Positions 63,048 through 63,413 of a DNA stretch of 63,413 nucleotides are shown piece after piece; within the stretch, counting starts at the first letter, position 1, and the number at the start of each line of letters is the position of its first letter. The notes under the pieces were generated by a model. That model was not told the DNA's origin. It saw only the letters and a list, made by a program, of their open reading frames with translations, and ran no database searches. The stretch covers positions 1-63,413 of the forward strand of contig JAIPJR010000002.1 in the NCBI GenBank assembly GCA_021734045.1. The letters are read 5' to 3'. Made by a program: the position numbers and the translations under genes. Origin of the DNA: Fidelibacterota bacterium (GTDB taxonomy: Bacteria > Fidelibacterota > UBA8477).

Positions 63048-63413
63048 GAACCAAAATCCGCTTCCAGTGATTTCCGCAATGCATGGCGGGCGTAATGCAG
63101 ATTTGTTTTCACCGCTTCCGGTGAAATATCCAAAATTTTAGCGACCTCAGCTACCGACAACTCCTGTAAATCCCTTAGCACAAAAACCAACTGCTGCTTC
63201 AAGGGTAAACGAGCTGCTTTGTACCGGATGGTCATGGCAATCTGCAAGGCTTCATCATGTGAGGATTCATCGGCAATAAAATCATCTTTTTCACTCCACG
63301 ATGTGAGCCGACCGCCCTGTTTTTGGCGTTTCCTAAGGAGATCAGTATCCAGGTTGGACACAATCCGGACCAACCAGGTGGTAAAAGATTTTTGGGCATC
63401 AAACCGCGCCAAA
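63044..63413 (-). CDS. ECF RNA polymerase sigma factor, cut by the window edge
   Basis: The C-terminal 122 or so residues of a sigma factor; the N-terminal region 2.1-2.2 lies beyond the right edge. Region 2.4 (FDAQKSFTTWLVRIVSNLDT) and region 4 (LPLKQQLVFVLRDLQELSVA, then LDISPEAVKTNLHYARHAL) are clear. It pairs with the anti-sigma gene that overlaps its stop. It is a second ECF system distinct in sequence from the one at 54161. Confidence 0.92.
   Translation of the reverse strand, partial: LARFDAQKSFTTWLVRIVSNLDTDLLRKRQKQGGRLTSWSEKDDFIADESSHDEALQIAMTIRYKAARLPLKQQLVFVLRDLQELSVAEVAKILDISPEAVKTNLHYARHALRKSLEADFGS

Noticed and set aside
1-63413. Insertion sequences, phage genes, integrases, rRNA genes or riboswitches
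   Set aside because: None was recognised on either strand; gene order and composition are uniform.

Overview
The window reads as a chromosomal segment of a Gram-negative bacterium of the FCB superphylum. The most likely lineages are Marinimicrobia, Calditrichaeota, KSB1 or a relative; the sequence alone does not settle which. Three points support this. Three large secreted proteins end in the 'YPNPFN...GxYxxRI' type of FlgD-like/Por sorting domain (20778-28382, 28664-31000, 32678-36154). There are several lipoproteins and an outer-membrane barrel. The GlmU-like nucleotidyltransferase at 46415 is of the kind known mainly from Bacteroidetes and relatives. The coding density, long operons and absence of IS elements, phage genes or CRISPR arrays indicate ordinary chromosome.

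Left part (1-19.3 kb, almost all on the minus strand). A tRNA-Met, a GNAT acetyltransferase and a small membrane protein are followed by gpsA, an acyl-CoA ligase, comEC, polA, rimO, ftsY and pgsA. A tRNA-Leu and a 113-residue unknown gene run the other way. pgsA is the last gene of a tightly overlapping block: tatC, polyprenyl diphosphate synthase, two ECF-type ABC ATPases, pgsA. Upstream of that block is a second tight chain: a DUF2953 membrane protein, a GerW/YtfJ protein, a Crp/Fnr regulator and the MeaB GTPase. Most of these genes serve membrane lipid and isoprenoid supply, protein export, DNA replication and RNA or ribosome modification.

Middle part (19.4-37.2 kb). rpsT has a near-consensus promoter and a strong terminator. 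Next come a CsgG/FlgT-like secreted protein and a 2534-residue modular surface protein. Divergent from the latter are a cell-wall amidase with a sorting domain and a TolB-like propeller protein. A small secreted protein, a 1158-residue secreted putative metallohydrolase and a DDAH-type amidinohydrolase follow.

Right part (37.4-63.4 kb). A complete pyruvate dehydrogenase operon (homodimeric E1, E2, E3) lies on the minus strand. It is followed by a UVR-motif protein, a lipoprotein, and a ROK repressor divergent from the GlmU-like enzyme. A NagZ-type GH3/beta-lactamase-fold fusion lipoprotein comes next, so a small amino-sugar or peptidoglycan-turnover neighbourhood is plausible. An Imm5-like protein, a barrel protein and a lipoprotein precede a sigma factor/anti-sigma/Spy-like gene set. 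A Na+/alanine symporter, an inositol monophosphatase, an M1 peptidase with a barrel-like C-terminus and a DUF302 protein follow. The window closes with a second sigma/anti-sigma operon, cut by the right edge, that also carries two lipoproteins.

The less ordinary points are the GerW/DUF2953 pair in a Gram-negative genome, orphan ECF-type ATPases inside a lipid operon, two ECF sigma systems about 9 kb apart (one with a possible 46-residue overlapping gene), the giant surface protein, and the M1 peptidase-barrel fusion. No completely new defence or mobile system was recognised.
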